This document shows positions 55,118-64,000 of a stretch of DNA of 64,000 nucleotides, in pieces. The number at the start of each line of letters is the position of its first letter. Position 1 is the first letter of the stretch. The stretch is taken from NCBI RefSeq assembly GCF_017868775.1, contig NZ_CP053381.1, positions 310,001-374,000 on the forward strand, read 5' to 3'. This DNA is from Billgrantia sulfidoxydans (GTDB taxonomy: Bacteria; Pseudomonadota; Gammaproteobacteria; Pseudomonadales; Halomonadaceae). A model generated the notes under the pieces. That model ran no database searches, was not told the origin of the DNA, and worked only from the letters and a program-made list of their open reading frames with translations. Made by a program: the position numbers and the translations under genes.

Positions 55118-56113
55118 ATGCGTACCATCAAGCATGCCCGCCACGGTCTCGCCGCCTCCGCCCTGCTGGGGCTGGGCCTGGCCATCAGCTCACCGAGCCA
55201 GGCGCTGCCCATCAGCGAGTGCATCGCCCCGGCCGACCCCGGCGGCGGCTGGGACTTCACCTGCCGCTCGGTGGCCAAGCTGCTGCGCGAGCTGGAATTG
55301 ACCGACGGCGCCGTGCAGGTCACCAACATGCCGGGCGGCGTGGGGGCCGTGGCGTTCTCCAACGTCGCCAGCAGCCGCGCCGACGACAGCGACCTGATCG
55401 TGGCGACCAGCACCGTGGGCATGACGCAGATCGCCCAGGGCCAATACCCCGGCGACGCCGATACCATGCGCTGGCTGGCCATGCTGGGCACCGACGTGGG
55501 CGTGATCCTGGTCGATGACGAGAGTTCTTACGAGACCCTCGAGCAGCTGCTCGACGCCATGGTCGAGGATCCCGCTGCCGTTGCCATGGCCGGCTCGAGC
55601 GGCGCCGGTGGCTGGGATCACATCCGCGCGCTGCTGCTGGCCAAGGAGGCGGGCATGCCGGCCGATCAGATGGCCAGCGTGCGCTGGGTGCAGTTCGACG
55701 GCGGCGGCCCGGCCGTGACCCAGATGATGGGAGGACACGTCGACATGGTCTCCACCGACCTCGGCGAGATCGCCGGCTTCATCGAGTCCGGCGACGTGCG
55801 GGTGCTGGCGGTCCTGTCCGACGAGCCGCTGCCCGAGCCCTTCGCCGACCTGCCCACCGCGGTGTCCCAGGGGTATGACGTGACCGGCTACAACTGGCGT
55901 GGCTTCTATACCGGTGGTGAAGTCTCCGACGAGGACTACGCAAGCATGGTCGAGACCCTCGAGACGCTCTACCAGAGCGACGAGTGGAAGGAGACCGCCC
56001 AGCAGAACGGCCTGGTGCCGCTGTGGCGTGGCGGTGAAGAGTTCACCGACTACGTTTACGAGACCATCGACGAGGTCGAGTCCGTGTCGCGCGAGATCGG
56101 TGTCATCGAGTGA
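55118..56113 (+). CDS. tctC: Tripartite tricarboxylate transporter binding protein TctC
   Basis: 331-aa periplasmic binding protein of the Bug/TctC family with signal cleavage near PSQALP (residue about 29). The family start ISECIAPADPGGGWDFTCRSV and the NMPGGVGAVAF segment are typical. It binds a carboxylic acid for TctAB; the neighbours suggest a branched dicarboxylate such as 3-hydroxy-3-methylglutarate. Confidence 0.9.
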   Translation: MRTIKHARHGLAASALLGLGLAISSPSQALPISECIAPADPGGGWDFTCRSVAKLLRELELTDGAVQVTNMPGGVGAVAFSNVASSRADDSDLIVATSTVGMTQIAQGQYPGDADTMRWLAMLGTDVGVILVDDESSYETLEQLLDAMVEDPAAVAMAGSSGAGGWDHIRALLLAKEAGMPADQMASVRWVQFDGGGPAVTQMMGGHVDMVSTDLGEIAGFIESGDVRVLAVLSDEPLPEPFADLPTAVSQGYDVTGYNWRGFYTGGEVSDEDYASMVETLETLYQSDEWKETAQQNGLVPLWRGGEEFTDYVYETIDEVESVSREIGVIE

Positions 56114-56583
56114 GTGAACCCGGACTGAATACGGATCAGGTCTCGGGCGCCGTCGCCGATCGTATCGCCGGCGTCGTGCTGCTGCTGATGGCAGTGGGGG
56201 CGTGGTGGTATTCGCACACCTTCCCCGCCGGCTTCGGCCAGGTCGTAGGGCCCGGCGCCTTTCCACGTCTCGTCAGCGTGCCGATGGGCCTGTTCGCGGC
56301 CTATCTGGTGATACGCCCCGGCGTCAATCAGCGCTGGCCGCAGCGCGCCGCCCTGCTCAGGCAGGGGGCGGCGCTGCTGCTGCTCGGTATCTACGCCGGC
56401 GTTCTCAAGTTGCTGGGCTTCCTGCCCGCCAGTCTGGTCTGCGTGGTGCTGCTGATTCGTCTGTTCGGGGCAACCTGGAGGGCCTCGCTGGTCTGCGGCG
56501 CGCTGCTGACGGTCTCGCTCTATCTGCTGTTCGAATTCGCCCTCGGCATGCCGCTGCCCAACATGCCGGGCCTCGACTGGTAA
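56110..56583 (+). CDS. tctB: Tripartite tricarboxylate transporter small subunit TctB
   Basis: 157-aa membrane protein with four predicted helices of the TctB family. It begins with GTG, overlapping the tctC stop (GTGA), and is followed by tctA after 9 bases. Confidence 0.85.
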   Translation: MSEPGLNTDQVSGAVADRIAGVVLLLMAVGAWWYSHTFPAGFGQVVGPGAFPRLVSVPMGLFAAYLVIRPGVNQRWPQRAALLRQGAALLLLGIYAGVLKLLGFLPASLVCVVLLIRLFGATWRASLVCGALLTVSLYLLFEFALGMPLPNMPGLDW

Positions 56584-56592
56584 GGCGTCTCG

Positions 56593-58086
56593 ATGGATAT
56601 ATTGGCTTTTCTCGCCCAAGGCTTCGCCGTGGCGCTCGAGCCCCAACACCTCTTTCTGGCGCTGGTCGGCTGTGCCGTGGGCACGCTGATCGGGGCGCTG
56701 CCGGGGCTCGGCCCGGTCAACGGGGTGGCACTGATGATCCCGCTGACCTTCAATTTCGGCCTGGCGCCGACCGCGGCGCTGATCCTGCTGGTCAGCATCT
56801 ACTACGGCTGCATGTACGGCGGGCGCATCAGCTCGATCCTGCTCAACATTCCCGGCGACGAGCCCGCGGTCATGACCACCCTCGACGGCTACCCCATGGC
56901 GCTCAAGGGGCGTGGCGGCGAGGCCCTGGGGCTTTCCGGCGTGGCCTCGTTCGTCGGTGCCACCGTGGCCACCATCGGGCTCACCCTGTTCGCCCCGCTG
57001 CTGGTGGGGTTCGCCATCCGCTTCGGCCCGGCCGAATACTTCGCCCTGTTCGTGCTGGCCTTCGCCACCATCGGCGGGGTGACCAGCGGCAGCCTGGTGA
57101 AGAGCTTCCTCGCCGCCTGCCTGGGCCTGCTGCTGGGGACGGTGGGCATCGACTCGGTGAGCAGCGTGCCGCGCTATACCTTCGGCTGGTACGAGCTCTA
57201 CGACGGCATCGACTTCATCGTGGCCCTGGTGGGCCTGTTCGCCATCTCGGAGTGCCTGGTGTTCCTCGAGGACATCCGCGGCAGCAACAAGCCGACCCTC
57301 AGGGTCGGCTCGGCGATTCCCGGCATCCGCAGCGCCTGGAAATGCGCGCCGACCATCGGGCGCAGTTCGTTCATCGGCTTCGTCGCCGGCGTGCTGCCGG
57401 GCGCCGGCGCCGCACTCGGCAGTTTTCTCTCCTACACCCTGGAGCGCCGCTGGCTGGGGCGGCGCGGCAGCTTCGGCCAGGGCGACCCGCGCGGCGTGGC
57501 GGCGCCGGAGGCGGGCAACAACGCCGCCGCCGGCGGCTCGCTGATTCCCATGCTCTCGCTGGGCATTCCCGGCAGTGGCACCACGGCAATCCTGCTGGCG
57601 CTGCTGCTGTCGATGAACATCACTCCGGGGCCGCTGCTGTTCACGCAGCAGCCCGACATGGTGTGGGGCCTGGTGGCGGCGTTGTTCATCGGCAACGTGA
57701 TGCTGCTCGTCCTCAACATCCCGCTGGTGGGGCTGTTCGCCAAGGTGCTGCAGGCCCCCGGCTGGTTCCTGATGCCGATGGTGGTGATGGTCGCCTTCGT
57801 CGGTGTCTACTCATTGAGCAACAGCGCCTTCGACCTCTACATGATGCTCGCCTTCGGCGTGCTCGGCTACGTGCTGCGCAAGCTCGAAATGCCCGCCGTG
57901 CCGGTAGTGCTCGGGCTGCTGCTGGGCGGCCAGATGGAGTACAACCTGCGCCGCGCCATGTCACTCTCGGGCGGCGACTGGAGCATCCTGTGGAACAGCG
58001 GCATCACCGTCGGCATCTACGCTTTCGCCGTCACCCTGATCGTGGCCGGGATGGTCTATGGCTGGATGATTCGCCAGCGGCGTTGA
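56593..58086 (+). CDS. tctA: Tripartite tricarboxylate transporter large subunit TctA
   Basis: 497-aa membrane protein with about twelve helices. TctA blocks include GTLIGALPGLGPVNGVALMIPLTF, YYGCMYGGRISSILLNIPGDEPAVMTTLDGYPMA and GNNAAAGGSLIPMLSLGIPGSGTTAILL. It is the cation-coupled transport channel for the ligand delivered by TctC. Confidence 0.93.
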   Translation: MDILAFLAQGFAVALEPQHLFLALVGCAVGTLIGALPGLGPVNGVALMIPLTFNFGLAPTAALILLVSIYYGCMYGGRISSILLNIPGDEPAVMTTLDGYPMALKGRGGEALGLSGVASFVGATVATIGLTLFAPLLVGFAIRFGPAEYFALFVLAFATIGGVTSGSLVKSFLAACLGLLLGTVGIDSVSSVPRYTFGWYELYDGIDFIVALVGLFAISECLVFLEDIRGSNKPTLRVGSAIPGIRSAWKCAPTIGRSSFIGFVAGVLPGAGAALGSFLSYTLERRWLGRRGSFGQGDPRGVAAPEAGNNAAAGGSLIPMLSLGIPGSGTTAILLALLLSMNITPGPLLFTQQPDMVWGLVAALFIGNVMLLVLNIPLVGLFAKVLQAPGWFLMPMVVMVAFVGVYSLSNSAFDLYMMLAFGVLGYVLRKLEMPAVPVVLGLLLGGQMEYNLRRAMSLSGGDWSILWNSGITVGIYAFAVTLIVAGMVYGWMIRQRR

Positions 58087-58092
58087 CGGCGA

Positions 58093-58106
58093 TTGTCGCA
58101 GGTCAA
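58093..58106. promoter_or_regulatory. FNR/Dnr-like site 1 upstream of nirK
   Basis: TTGTCGCAGGTCAA has the TTGNC-N4-GTCAA half-site layout of Crp/Fnr-family operators (Dnr, NnrR, Fnr). It lies just after the tctA stop. Confidence 0.5.
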
Positions 58107-58153
58107 CTTTTCGCTCATGTCTCATTCGAAAGCCGTAGGCTGGAGGTCGCTTC

Positions 58154-58167
58154 CTGACATGGGTCAA
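58154..58167. promoter_or_regulatory. FNR/Dnr-like site 2 upstream of nirK
   Basis: CTGACATGGGTCAA repeats the 5-4-5 layout, 70 bases before the nirK ATG, a usual activator distance. Two such sites support control by oxygen or nitric oxide. Confidence 0.55.
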
Positions 58168-58236
58168 CTTAAACAAGTATTCAGAATGCTACTTTCAAAT
58201 CGTCTCCCAAGGTAATTCCTCCGTGAGGAAAAGACG

Positions 58237-59640
58237 ATGAAATTCACCCGTAGCGTTCTCGCCCGCTCCGTCGCCCTGCTCGCTACCAGCGCGGCGCTCG
58301 CCAATCCCGCTTTCGCCGCTCACGGCGAAGTCTTGAGTCCCGCCGACGTCACGCCCGACGTGACCTACACGCTGCGGACCGCCGTAGCCGACGGCAAGCT
58401 GGTCTTCGTCGGCGACAAGGGGGACATCAAGGATGTCATCAATCCCGACCTGCACGCTCCCGTCGGGGCGGTGGTGCAGATCAACCTGATCAACGGCGAC
58501 GGCGCCATGCACGACATCGCGCTGCCCGAGTTTGGCGTCGACTCCGACGACATCAGCGGCCAGGGCGCAGCCACCGCCGTGGCCTTCCGCGTCGATGAGG
58601 AAGGCAACTTCGAGTACCTGTGCAGCATTCCGGGGCACAAGGCGGCCGGCATGGTCGGCAACCTCATCGTCGGCGATCCGGTGCCGGGCGAAGCGCGGGA
58701 GGCGGCCCCGGACCTGTCGATGGACCCCCACGCCGTCGGTGAACCGGTGGGCGACCGCGGCCCGCAGGAGGTCACCCTCAACCTCGAGACCACCGAGCGC
58801 GAAGGCCACCTGGCCGACGGCTCGAGCTACCGCTACTGGACCTTCAACGACACCGTGCCGGGCCCCTTCGTACGGGTGCGTGTGGGCGACACCGTCCACG
58901 TCAACATGAGCAATGCCGAGGACAGCGCCCACATCCACTCGGTCGACTTCCACGCTGTGACCGGCCCCGGCGGCGGGGCAGCGGTGACCCAGGCGGCCCC
59001 TGGCCAGACCAAGAGCTTCAGCTTCCAGGCGCTCAATCCCGGCCTCTACGTCTATCATTGCGCCACGCCGATGGTCGCCCAGCACATCTCCAACGGCATG
59101 TACGGCATGATCCTGGTCGAGCCGGAAGGCGGCCTGTCGCCGGTGGATCGCGAGTTCTACATCATGCAGGGCGAGCTCTACACCGCCCAGCGCCACGGTA
59201 GCCAGGGGCTGCAGGAGTTCTCTCTCGACAAGCTGCTCGACGAGCGCCCCGAGCACCTGATGTTCAACGGCAACATGGATGCGCTGACCCAGACGCACAA
59301 GATGGAGGCCGACGTGGGAGATAACGTGCGCATCTTCTTCGGCGTCGGCGGCCCCAATGCCACCTCCAGCTTCCACGTCATCGGCGAGATCTTCGACAAG
59401 GTCTACGACCAGGCCTCGCTGACCAGCCCGCCGCTGACCGACGTGCAGACCACGCTGGTGCCCCCGGGCGGCGCCACCATGGTCGAGTTCGAGGTCGAGT
59501 ACCCCGGCAAGTACATCCTCGTCGACCATGCGCTCTCCCGCCTGGAGAAGGGGCTGGCCGGTTTCCTCCACGTCAACGGCGAGGAGAGTCCCGAGGTCTT
59601 CCAGACCGAGGAGGCCCACGACCCCAACTCCGGCCACTGA
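58237..59640 (+). CDS. nirK: Copper nitrite reductase with extra N-terminal cupredoxin domain
   Basis: 467-aa periplasmic enzyme that reduces nitrite to nitric oxide; signal cleavage near AFAAHG (residue about 28). The core has type-1 copper ligands His234, Cys275, His283 and Met288 and type-2 ligands His239, His274 and His380. Catalytic Asp237 and His340 are also present. In addition, residues about 30-147 form another cupredoxin with its own type-1 set: His92, Cys129, His134 and Met139 (YLCSIPGHKAAGM). This three-domain plan is like Hyphomicrobium denitrificans NirK, where the extra copper may relay electrons. No other denitrification gene is nearby. GAGGAAAAG precedes the ATG. Confidence 0.94.
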   Translation: MKFTRSVLARSVALLATSAALANPAFAAHGEVLSPADVTPDVTYTLRTAVADGKLVFVGDKGDIKDVINPDLHAPVGAVVQINLINGDGAMHDIALPEFGVDSDDISGQGAATAVAFRVDEEGNFEYLCSIPGHKAAGMVGNLIVGDPVPGEAREAAPDLSMDPHAVGEPVGDRGPQEVTLNLETTEREGHLADGSSYRYWTFNDTVPGPFVRVRVGDTVHVNMSNAEDSAHIHSVDFHAVTGPGGGAAVTQAAPGQTKSFSFQALNPGLYVYHCATPMVAQHISNGMYGMILVEPEGGLSPVDREFYIMQGELYTAQRHGSQGLQEFSLDKLLDERPEHLMFNGNMDALTQTHKMEADVGDNVRIFFGVGGPNATSSFHVIGEIFDKVYDQASLTSPPLTDVQTTLVPPGGATMVEFEVEYPGKYILVDHALSRLEKGLAGFLHVNGEESPEVFQTEEAHDPNSGH

Positions 59641-59949
59641 GCCGCGTCACTCCCCTCCATCGCGCCCCGCCCAGCCGGCGGGGCGCCTGCCGTTGACGTG
59701 ACGCTTCGATGGCAGTGCCGTGACAGCCCTCCCTCGCCTCGTACCAAGTCGCTCGCCTGGCGCCGCGTCAGGTCTCCGTGGCGGGTCGCCACGCCCACGA
59801 GGGACGGATAGCGGGGCTGTAGTCACGCCCTTCGGCAGAGGGTCGGGATAAGGTCCGTTACCCAGCCGCTCAATTCCCTTACCTGCTGCCTCGGGCGGCT
59901 GAACTATGGTGGTGGGAGAGCCTTCGTTCGGACAACAGGGAGAGAGTCC
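59641..59949. other. 309-base stretch without a supported gene
   Basis: Contains a GC-rich hairpin just after nirK (CGCCCCGCC 59663-59671 with GGCGGGGCG 59677-59685, no T run), which may end nirK transcription, and the upstream region of the alcohol dehydrogenase with its GAGAGAG ribosome site. Confidence 0.55.
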
Positions 59950-61119
59950 ATGAAAGCGCTGTGTTGGCACGGAAAGAACGACATCCGCTATGAAACGGTT
60001 CCCGACCCGCACCTCGAACACCCCCGCGATGCCATCGTCAACGTGAGCAGCTGCGCCATCTGCGGCTCCGACCTGCACCTCTATCACCACTTCATTCCCG
60101 GCATGGAGTCCGGCGACGTGGTGGGGCACGAATTCATGGGCGAGGTCATGGAGGTCGGCGCCGAGGCCGGTGACCTCAAGGTCGGCGACCGGGTCGTGGT
60201 GCCCTTCACCATCACCTGCGGCGAATGCGATCAGTGCCGGCGCGGCAATTTTTCCGTGTGCGAGCGCTCCAACCGCAACAAGGCATTGGCCGACAAGGTC
60301 TTCGGCCACGGCGGGGCGGGGCTGTTCGGCTACTCCCATCTCACCGGCGGCTATGCCGGCGGCCAGGCGGAGTACGTGCGTGTGCCGTTCGCCGACCAGA
60401 CGCACATCAAGGTGCCCGACAGCCTGAGCGACGAGCAGGTGCTGTTCCTCGGCGACATCTTCCCCACCGGCTGGCAGGCGGCGGTGGCCTGCGAGATCGA
60501 GCCCACCGATACCGTGGCCATTTGGGGCGCCGGGCCGGTCGGCCAGTTCTGCGTGCGCAGCGCCGTGCTGCTCGGCGCCGAGCAGGTCGTAGTGATCGAC
60601 AACGTGCCCGAGCGGCTGGCCATGGCCGAGGCCGGCGGGGCGATCACCATCAATTTCGACGAGGAGAGCGTGCTCGCCCGGCTGCAGGAGCTCACCCACG
60701 GCAAGGGGCCCGAGAAGTGCATCGATGCGGTGGGGCTGGAGTCCCACGTGCCACGTTCGATCGACTCCGTCTACGACCGCGTCAAGCAGGCGATGATGCT
60801 GGAGAGCGACCGCGCCCACGTGCTGCGCGAGATGATCTACGTCTGCCGTCCGGCCGGCATCCTGTCGATCCCGGGCGTCTACGGCGGCCTGGTCGACAAG
60901 ATTCCCATGGGGCCGTTGATGAACAAGGGGCTGACGGTGCGCACCGGCCAGACCCACGTCAAGCGCTGGACCGACGGCCTGCTGCGGTTGATCGGCGAGG
61001 GCCAGATCGATCCCTCCTTCGTGGTGACCCACACCGCGGGACTCGAACAGGGGCCGGACATGTACAACACCTTCCGCGACAAGCAGGACGGCTGCGTGAA
61101 GGTCGTGCTCAAGCCTTGA
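59950..61119 (+). CDS. Zinc-dependent alcohol dehydrogenase (MDR family)
   Basis: 389-aa medium-chain dehydrogenase. Catalytic zinc ligands are in CAICGSDLH (about residue 35) and GHEFMGEV (residue about 60). The structural zinc site is [15 protein letters not shown]. The NAD(P)-binding motif is WGAGPVGQF (about 195). Family style resembles the glutathione-independent formaldehyde/threonine-dehydrogenase-like class. The substrate is unknown; it lies beside nirK without obvious link. Confidence 0.9.
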   Translation: MKALCWHGKNDIRYETVPDPHLEHPRDAIVNVSSCAICGSDLHLYHHFIPGMESGDVVGHEFMGEVMEVGAEAGDLKVGDRVVVPFTITCGECDQCRRGNFSVCERSNRNKALADKVFGHGGAGLFGYSHLTGGYAGGQAEYVRVPFADQTHIKVPDSLSDEQVLFLGDIFPTGWQAAVACEIEPTDTVAIWGAGPVGQFCVRSAVLLGAEQVVVIDNVPERLAMAEAGGAITINFDEESVLARLQELTHGKGPEKCIDAVGLESHVPRSIDSVYDRVKQAMMLESDRAHVLREMIYVCRPAGILSIPGVYGGLVDKIPMGPLMNKGLTVRTGQTHVKRWTDGLLRLIGEGQIDPSFVVTHTAGLEQGPDMYNTFRDKQDGCVKVVLKP

Positions 61120-61163
61120 GGGGCGCTGACGGAACACGTGCGTGACAGGACAAGGAGGTGAAC

Positions 61164-61760
61164 ATGAATCTCGATCGTAGCCGTTCATTGCAGCCCAGCG
61201 ACCGGATGGCGCGAGGGCTGGGCTGGCTGGGTATCGGCCTGGGACTCTACCAGCTCCTGGCGCCGCGCAGCGTGACCCGCGCGCTGGGCGTCGAGGGGGC
61301 GGAAGCCATCGTGCGGACCTGCGGCGCGCGCGGGGTGGCCACCGGCGTCGGCGCGCTGACCGTCAACCCCGGCCCCGCGCTGTGGGCGCGCAGCGCCGGC
61401 GACGCGCTGGACCTGGCGGCACTGTTGGCGCTACTGGCCGACCGCGACCACCCCAAGCGGGGCAGCGTGAAGTTGGCCCTGCTGTTCGTGGGGGCGGGTA
61501 CCGCAGCGAGTCTCTATTGCGCCCAGGCCCAGACCCGTGAGCGCGCTTATCGGGGTGGACGCACGCCAGACTACAGCGGCCGCAGCGGCTTCCCCCTGGG
61601 CGTGGAGCGTGCCCGCGGCGCCGCGGCGAGCAGCGGGCTGCCCTCGCGTCCCGCGGCGCTGCCGTCGCCGGCGCGTTCACCGGGGCCGCGGTTGCAGGCA
61701 ACGTCATCGCGGCAGCGCGATACCAGCGGCTATGCCAAGGGCAGTGACTACGACTACTGA
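61164..61760 (+). CDS. Small membrane protein of unknown function
   Basis: 198-aa protein. The N-terminal half has three or four hydrophobic segments (LGWLGIGLGLYQLLAP; ALDLAALLALLA; LALLFVGAGTAASLY). The C-terminal 80 residues are hydrophilic, Ser/Arg/Pro-rich and probably disordered. It resembles DUF4267-like small membrane proteins found beside dehydrogenases, but I cannot name it firmly. AGGAGG sits 6 bases before the ATG. Confidence 0.65.
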   Translation: MNLDRSRSLQPSDRMARGLGWLGIGLGLYQLLAPRSVTRALGVEGAEAIVRTCGARGVATGVGALTVNPGPALWARSAGDALDLAALLALLADRDHPKRGSVKLALLFVGAGTAASLYCAQAQTRERAYRGGRTPDYSGRSGFPLGVERARGAAASSGLPSRPAALPSPARSPGPRLQATSSRQRDTSGYAKGSDYDY

Positions 61761-61782
61761 CCCCGAGCCGCCACGAGCCACA

Positions 61783-61819
61783 CGCCAGAGGCCGAACCGC
61801 AGCGGTTCGGCCTCTGGCG
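61783..61819. terminator. Long hairpin between convergent genes
   Basis: CGCCAGAGGCCGAACCGC and GCGGTTCGGCCTCTGGCG are perfectly complementary 18-base arms around a single base, between the gene at 61164 and the small convergent gene at 61841. There is no T run, but its place fits a bidirectional terminator. Confidence 0.65.
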
Positions 61820-61840
61820 TGAACGGGTCGGGAATAGCGC

Positions 61841-62020
61841 TCAGCCGCCGCCTATGCCCTCGATGACATAGCCGGAGCCGCCGCAGTCGGGGCAGGTGCG
61901 GTTCTCGATCCTGCCGTCGCCCTTGCACGTCGGGCAGACGTTCTGGCCGGTCCCGGGTGTACCGGGAGGGGCCTCGTCGCCCGGCTGCTCGGGCCGGGTC
62001 GCATCAGGTTTGCGTGTCAT
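61841..62020 (-). CDS. Small CxxCxGxG zinc-ribbon protein
   Basis: 59-aa protein with two DnaJ-type motifs, CPTCKGDG and CPDCGGSG, forming one potential zinc-binding ribbon after a 28-residue Pro/Gly/Glu-rich N-terminus. It has no J domain or other DnaJ region. The ATG at 62020 follows GGAGG-type sequence (AAGGAGGCACC). Possibly a stand-alone zinc ribbon that binds a partner chaperone or RNA; function unknown. Confidence 0.7.
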   Translation of the reverse strand: MTRKPDATRPEQPGDEAPPGTPGTGQNVCPTCKGDGRIENRTCPDCGGSGYVIEGIGGG

Positions 62021-62203
62021 GGGGTGCCTCCTTGCCAGTGGGTGGGCGCTCCGCGCAGAGCGACGCCTGGCGACATGCGTCCTCTCGCAGGGCGCGCACT
62101 GACAAGTTAGGCGAGCCCTGCGGCAGGCGACAAGCGAGACGGTGGCGGCGGTGATGGTCATGCAACCGGGGCAGTGCCAGAATGGGGCTTCAGGAGGAAG
62201 CCC

Positions 62204-63541
62204 ATGACGCAGATGCACTGGCAGCAGTTGCTCGACCCTTCGCGGCTGCACGGAAAGCCCACCAGCGGCCGTGACGAGATCGGCCGTAGCCCGTTCCACA
62301 AGGATCACGACCGCATCGTCTTCTCCGGTTCGTTCCGGCGCCTGGGGCGCAAGACCCAGGTGCACCCCTTGACCGACAACGACCATATCCACACCCGCCT
62401 GACTCACTCCCTGGAGGTCGGCTGCGTGGGGCGCAGCCTGGGCATGATCGTCGGCGAGCTGCTGCGCGAACGCCTGCCGAGCTGGATCACCCCGGCCGAC
62501 CTCGGCGTGATCGTGCAGGCCGCCTGCCTCGGGCACGACATCGGCAATCCTCCCTTCGGCCATGCCGGCGAGTACGCCATTCGCGACTGGTTCAAGCGCG
62601 CCGAGGCCGATGGCAGCGGCCTGCTCGAGGGGCTCACCGAGCGTGAGCGGGCCGACCTGCTGACCTACGAGGGCAATGCCCAGGGGTTTCGCATCGTCAC
62701 CCAGATCGAATACAACCAGTTCCGCGGCGGCATGCGGCTGACGGCGGCGACCCTCGGCACCCTGCTCAAGTACCCCTGGACCGTGGAGCACGGCGGCGGT
62801 GCCGGCAAGTTCGGTTGCTATCAATCGGAGCGGCCGCTGCTCGATGACGTGACCCGCTGCCTGGGCCTGCTGCCGCGCGGCGAGGGGCGTTGGTGCCGCC
62901 ATCCACTGGCGTGGCTGGTCGAAGCCGCCGACGACATCTGCTATGCGCTGCTGGATCTCGAGGATGGCCTGGAGATGGGCATCCTGCGTTTCGAAGAGGT
63001 AGCCGACGTGCTGCTGCAGATCGCCGGCGACGCGCCGCCCGACTATCCGCGCATGGCTCGCGACGGCGTCTCGCAGCGGCGCCGCATCGCGGCGCTGCGG
63101 GGGGCGGCCATGGAGCGTGCGGTCAATGACGTCGGCGCCGTGTTCGTCGAGCACGAGAGCGCGCTGCTGGGCGGCACCCTGACGTCCGACCTGCTCGAGC
63201 TCTGCCACCCCGACCTGGGCTGGGGCGTGGCGGCGGCCAAGCAGCTCGCTCGCGAGCGCATCTTCCAGAACGAACGCAAAGCCAAGCTGGAAATCGGCGC
63301 CTACACCACCCTCGGCATCCTGCTCGAAGCCTTCATCGGCGCTGCCCACGAACTGCACTACACCGGCCACGCGAGCTTCAAGCACCAGCGGGTGCTGGCG
63401 CTGATCGGCGAGAACACCCCACGCCCCTCCTGGCCGCTCTACGACAGTTACCGGCGCATGCTCGACTTCATTGGCGGCATGACCGACCACTACGCGGTGG
63501 ACCTGGCCCAGGAGATGGGCGGGCGCCTCAGGGGGGACTGA
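62204..63541 (+). CDS. dgt: dGTP triphosphohydrolase-like HD protein
   Basis: 445-aa HD-superfamily hydrolase that removes triphosphate from deoxynucleotides. The metal ligands are in RLTHSLEV (His) and the [14 protein letters not shown] block (His-Asp and following His). [17 protein letters not shown] supplies the later aspartate. The N-terminal [26 protein letters not shown] is typical of dGTPases. The ATG at 62204 follows AGGAGG. Length is slightly shorter than E. coli Dgt (505 aa), as in the type-2 subfamily. Confidence 0.92.
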   Translation: MTQMHWQQLLDPSRLHGKPTSGRDEIGRSPFHKDHDRIVFSGSFRRLGRKTQVHPLTDNDHIHTRLTHSLEVGCVGRSLGMIVGELLRERLPSWITPADLGVIVQAACLGHDIGNPPFGHAGEYAIRDWFKRAEADGSGLLEGLTERERADLLTYEGNAQGFRIVTQIEYNQFRGGMRLTAATLGTLLKYPWTVEHGGGAGKFGCYQSERPLLDDVTRCLGLLPRGEGRWCRHPLAWLVEAADDICYALLDLEDGLEMGILRFEEVADVLLQIAGDAPPDYPRMARDGVSQRRRIAALRGAAMERAVNDVGAVFVEHESALLGGTLTSDLLELCHPDLGWGVAAAKQLARERIFQNERKAKLEIGAYTTLGILLEAFIGAAHELHYTGHASFKHQRVLALIGENTPRPSWPLYDSYRRMLDFIGGMTDHYAVDLAQEMGGRLRGD

Positions 63542-63664
63542 GCGGAAGTACGCATCGCGATCGCCTGGCCGATTTCCCCGCTCGCGACAGCCTGGTTCCC
63601 CAGGATCGCGGGCGCTGCGCCAGGCGTTTGCGTATCGCCACCCACGAGGCCGAATGAGCCGGCG

Positions 63665-64000
63665 TCAGATCGAGGGCTCGCACAGCGTCGGGTTGTGATC
63701 CAGCTCCGCGGAACGCTCGATCAACGCCGCGATCACCTTGTCGTGCAGGGCGTCATCCAGTGGCTCGAGCCGATGTTCGCTGAGCTGACTGGCCAAGCCT
63801 TCGCCGCTGACCACCATCAGGCCCTCGGGCGTGCCGGCACAGGTAATGTCCCAGCCGGGCAGGGCGAGCACGCCCATCACCGGTACCGGCTGGCCGCAGC
63901 GCTGCTCGAGCCATGCGCCGAGCCAGCGCGAGGCGCCAAGCACCTTGGCCAGGGGGCGATGCTCGCTCCAGCCGGGGAAGCGCAGCCGCTGCGGTTCGAC
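63665..64000 (-). CDS. Partial gene at right edge, unknown product
   Basis: The C-terminal 111 residues of a minus-strand gene that starts beyond the window. The visible sequence contains ASRWLGAWLEQRCGQPVPVM, GVLALPGWDITCAG, and a C-terminal helix (HDKVIAALIERSAELDHNPT). The pattern (a beta strand VLALPGW after a helix) faintly recalls nuclease-related (NERD) domain proteins, but this is not safe. The frame stays open to base 64000. Confidence 0.55.
   Translation of the reverse strand, partial: VEPQRLRFPGWSEHRPLAKVLGASRWLGAWLEQRCGQPVPVMGVLALPGWDITCAGTPEGLMVVSGEGLASQLSEHRLEPLDDALHDKVIAALIERSAELDHNPTLCEPSI

Overview
The window is a high-GC chromosomal segment that reads like a halophilic gammaproteobacterium of the Halomonadaceae (Halomonas/Billgrantia type). 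This placement is inferred from protein style, gene content (glnA-DUF4124-ntrBC order, Zur-linked dksA2, tripartite tricarboxylate transporter, N-terminally extended nirK) and codon bias; no rRNA or tRNA gene is present to confirm it. Coding density is high, and no insertion sequence, integrase, CRISPR array or phage gene was seen.

Left third (1-31000): this part is dominated by metal homeostasis. It starts with a TauE/SafE permease, a lipoprotein and an orphan Hcp. A zinc-starvation locus follows (dksA2 plus a decayed COG0523 GTPase), then a D,D-carboxypeptidase. Next come a NikABCDE-like ABC importer under a Zur-type operator with a divergent EamA exporter, and a manganese ABC transporter (mntA-C-B) divergent from mntR. 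After thiE, an NlpC/P60 lipoprotein, glyoxalase I, DoxX and a LysR regulator come an AttH/FtsX/LolD-type operon, a wrecked thiolase gene and a Tat-exported SMP-30 protein. The zinc ABC system znuC-B-A follows, with a small ORF coupled to znuC and a second, lone znuB paralogue. Four closely similar Zur-type palindromes (near 2098, 9336, 26486 and 27527) tie the zinc loci into one candidate regulon.

Middle (27500-47500): a secreted hypothetical protein, a methyltransferase, a CadC-like/TPR regulator, TspO, a RutE-type nitroreductase, an aldo/keto reductase, two related small secreted proteins flanking a DUF4202 gene, a small ORF behind a clear sigma70 promoter with a Fur box, a C45 peptidase coupled to a secreted dienelactone hydrolase, a full branched-chain amino-acid ABC transporter (SBP plus LivM/H/F/G), an NSS-family sodium symporter, and bipA.

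Right third (47500-64000): the nitrogen-control locus glnA - DUF4124 - glnL - glnG, with two recognisable sigma54 promoters and NtrC-like sites. Next is an apparent operon of HMG-CoA lyase, a CaiB-family CoA-transferase and TctCBA that could take up, activate and split a 3-hydroxy-3-methylglutarate-like acid. Then come a copper nitrite reductase carrying an extra N-terminal cupredoxin domain behind two FNR/Dnr-type sites, a zinc alcohol dehydrogenase, a small CxxCxGxG protein, a dGTPase-family HD protein, and a partial gene at the right edge.

The most promising unusual units are the Zur-controlled Nik-like importer with its facing EamA exporter (a possible zincophore import/export pair), the small ORF stop-start coupled to znuC, the lyase/CoA-transferase/Tct operon, and the three-cupredoxin NirK.
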